DNA of 7,570 nt from Pseudorhodoplanes sp. (GTDB lineage: Bacteria > Pseudomonadota > Alphaproteobacteria > Rhizobiales > Xanthobacteraceae). The stretch is from the NCBI GenBank assembly GCA_008933495.1, contig WBUW01000128.1, positions 1 to 7,570 of the forward strand, written 5' to 3'. The first letter of the stretch is position 1; the number at the start of each line of letters is the position of its first letter. Of this stretch, positions 6,796 to 7,570 are shown in pieces. A program made the position numbers and the translations under genes. The notes under the pieces are model-generated. The model was given only the letters and a program-made list of their open reading frames with translations, made no database searches and had not been told where the DNA came from.

Positions 6796-7274
6796 CCATG
6801 CTCGATCAAATCGACCGCCGCATCATTGCCGCCACCCAGACCGGATTGCCTCTGGTCGAGAAGCCCTATGCCGCGGTCGCGAGAACCGCGGGGGTCGACG
6901 AGGAGGAGGCCATTGCCCGCCTGCAACGCCTGCTCGCGAGCGGCGCGATACGGCGTATCGGCGTCATTCCCAATCATTACGCGCTCGGCCTCACCGCCAA
7001 TGGCATGTCGGTCTGGGACGTCGCTGACGATGCGATCGATCAGGCAGGGCCGCGTATCGGAGCGCTTGATTTCGTCACGCATTGCTACGAGCGGCCGCGG
7101 CATCTGCCGTTCTGGCCGTATAATCTGTTCGCGATGGTTCACGGCCGTTCGCGCGCCGAGGTGCAGGACAAGGTTGCGCGCATCGCCGAGCTGCTCGGCG
7201 CGTCCTGCCGTGGCCATGACGTGTTGTTCTCGACCCGTATCCTGAAAAAGACAGGCTTGCGCATTGCCGCGTGA
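6792..7274 (+). CDS. nirH: siroheme decarboxylase subunit NirH
   Basis: Cytoplasmic, 160 aa. It is the paralogue of the NirL half of nirDL: LVEKPYAAVARTAG (21-34), ARLQRLLASGAIRRIG, ALGLTANGMSVWDV, CYERPR (98-103), WPYNLFAMVHG (108-118) and HDVLFSTRILKKTG. It belongs to the siroheme decarboxylase set with NirDL and NirG. The ATG at 6792 overlaps the nirG stop as ATGA. A second in-frame ATG at 6798 is also possible, and only a weak GAGTGGA (6782-6788) lies upstream, so translation probably depends on coupling to nirG. It ends 15 nt before nirJ. Confidence 0.93.
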   Translation: MTMLDQIDRRIIAATQTGLPLVEKPYAAVARTAGVDEEEAIARLQRLLASGAIRRIGVIPNHYALGLTANGMSVWDVADDAIDQAGPRIGALDFVTHCYERPRHLPFWPYNLFAMVHGRSRAEVQDKVARIAELLGASCRGHDVLFSTRILKKTGLRIAA

Positions 7275-7278
7275 ATTC

Positions 7279-7284
7279 GGGAGG
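7279..7284 (+). promoter_or_regulatory. ribosome binding site that sets the GTG start of nirJ
   Basis: GGGAGG is 5 nt upstream of the GTG at 7290. It supports that GTG as the start, which gives the typical NirJ N-terminus FRLSHYLKE. Confidence 0.7.
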
Positions 7285-7289
7285 CGCCT

Positions 7290-7570
7290 GTGTTCCGACT
7301 GAGCCATTATCTGAAAGAGGCGCTCGATCCGGCGCCGGCGCAACGCCGCCGCCCGCCGGCCGGCCCGGTGGTGATCTGGAACCTCATTCGTCGCTGCAAC
7401 CTTGCCTGCAAGCACTGCTATTCGATCTCCGGTGACTTCGCCTCGCCCGGCGAGCTCACGACGGCGGAAGTCTTTTGTGTCATGGACGACCTGAAATCGT
7501 TCGGTGTGCCCGTGCTCATCCTGTCCGGCGGCGAGCCGCTGATGCGGCATGACATTTTTGCAATATCGGC
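7290..7570 (+). CDS. nirJ: heme d1 biosynthesis radical SAM protein NirJ, N-terminal part (truncated by window edge)
   Basis: Cytoplasmic radical SAM enzyme that removes the propionates at C3 and C8 of didecarboxysiroheme and introduces the oxo groups of heme d1. The frame is open to the right edge, giving 93 codons of an expected protein of roughly 380-400 aa. Visible motifs are MFRLSHYLKEALDP at the start, the 4Fe-4S CxxxCxxC as CNLACKHC (36-43), and the SAM-contact LSGGEPL (78-84). The C-terminal SPASM-type cluster region is not in the window. The start is GTG with a strong ribosome binding site. It is downstream of nirH by 15 nt, in the same operon. Confidence 0.95.
   Translation, partial: MFRLSHYLKEALDPAPAQRRRPPAGPVVIWNLIRRCNLACKHCYSISGDFASPGELTTAEVFCVMDDLKSFGVPVLILSGGEPLMRHDIFAIS

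Noticed and set aside
1..7570. CRISPR arrays, tRNA/rRNA genes, insertion sequences or phage genes
   Set aside because: I saw no repeat-spacer structure, no RNA gene, and no transposase or integrase frame. The window is packed with nir genes.

Overview
The window is most of a cytochrome cd1 (NirS-type) nitrite-reduction island from a GC-rich denitrifying bacterium. It is most likely an alphaproteobacterium. The gene order nirI <- | -> nirS-E-C-F-DL-G-H-J, with nirI divergent and nirD and nirL fused, is the layout I know from Paracoccus, and NirS has the Paracoccus-type N-terminal His/Tyr pair. I cannot assign a genus from the sequence alone.

Left part (1-1099, minus strand): the N-terminal 366 residues of a NirI/NosR-family membrane flavoprotein, cut by the window edge. 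It has no ATG start and most probably begins at a TTG. Positions 1100-1240 form a short divergent promoter region. It contains one perfect FNR/NNR-type palindrome, TTGAC-GAAA-GTCAA (1159-1172), placed so that it could activate nirI and nirS in opposite directions.

Central part (1241-3022): nirS, a periplasmic cytochrome cd1 nitrite reductase precursor of 593 aa with all the expected heme and active-site residues. A 79-nt gap follows. It holds a strong 12-bp hairpin without a T tract and a weaker second hairpin.

Right part (3102-7570): a tightly packed heme d1 assembly operon. nirE (SUMT) makes precorrin-2 from uroporphyrinogen III. nirDL, nirG and nirH are siroheme decarboxylase subunits. 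nirJ (radical SAM, cut by the right edge) replaces two propionates with oxo groups. nirF is a periplasmic d1-maturation protein and nirC is a small periplasmic cytochrome c. Genes overlap by 38 bp (nirE/nirC) or by 4-nt ATGA, GTGA and TTGA junctions, which implies translational coupling. Several genes use GTG or TTG starts.

Nothing in the window points to a wholly new system. It is a complete-looking denitrification locus. The points most worth a second look are the shared regulator box, the post-nirS hairpins, and the paralogue-specific residue differences among the four decarboxylase modules. nirN, the last d1 gene in related clusters, would lie to the right of the window if present.
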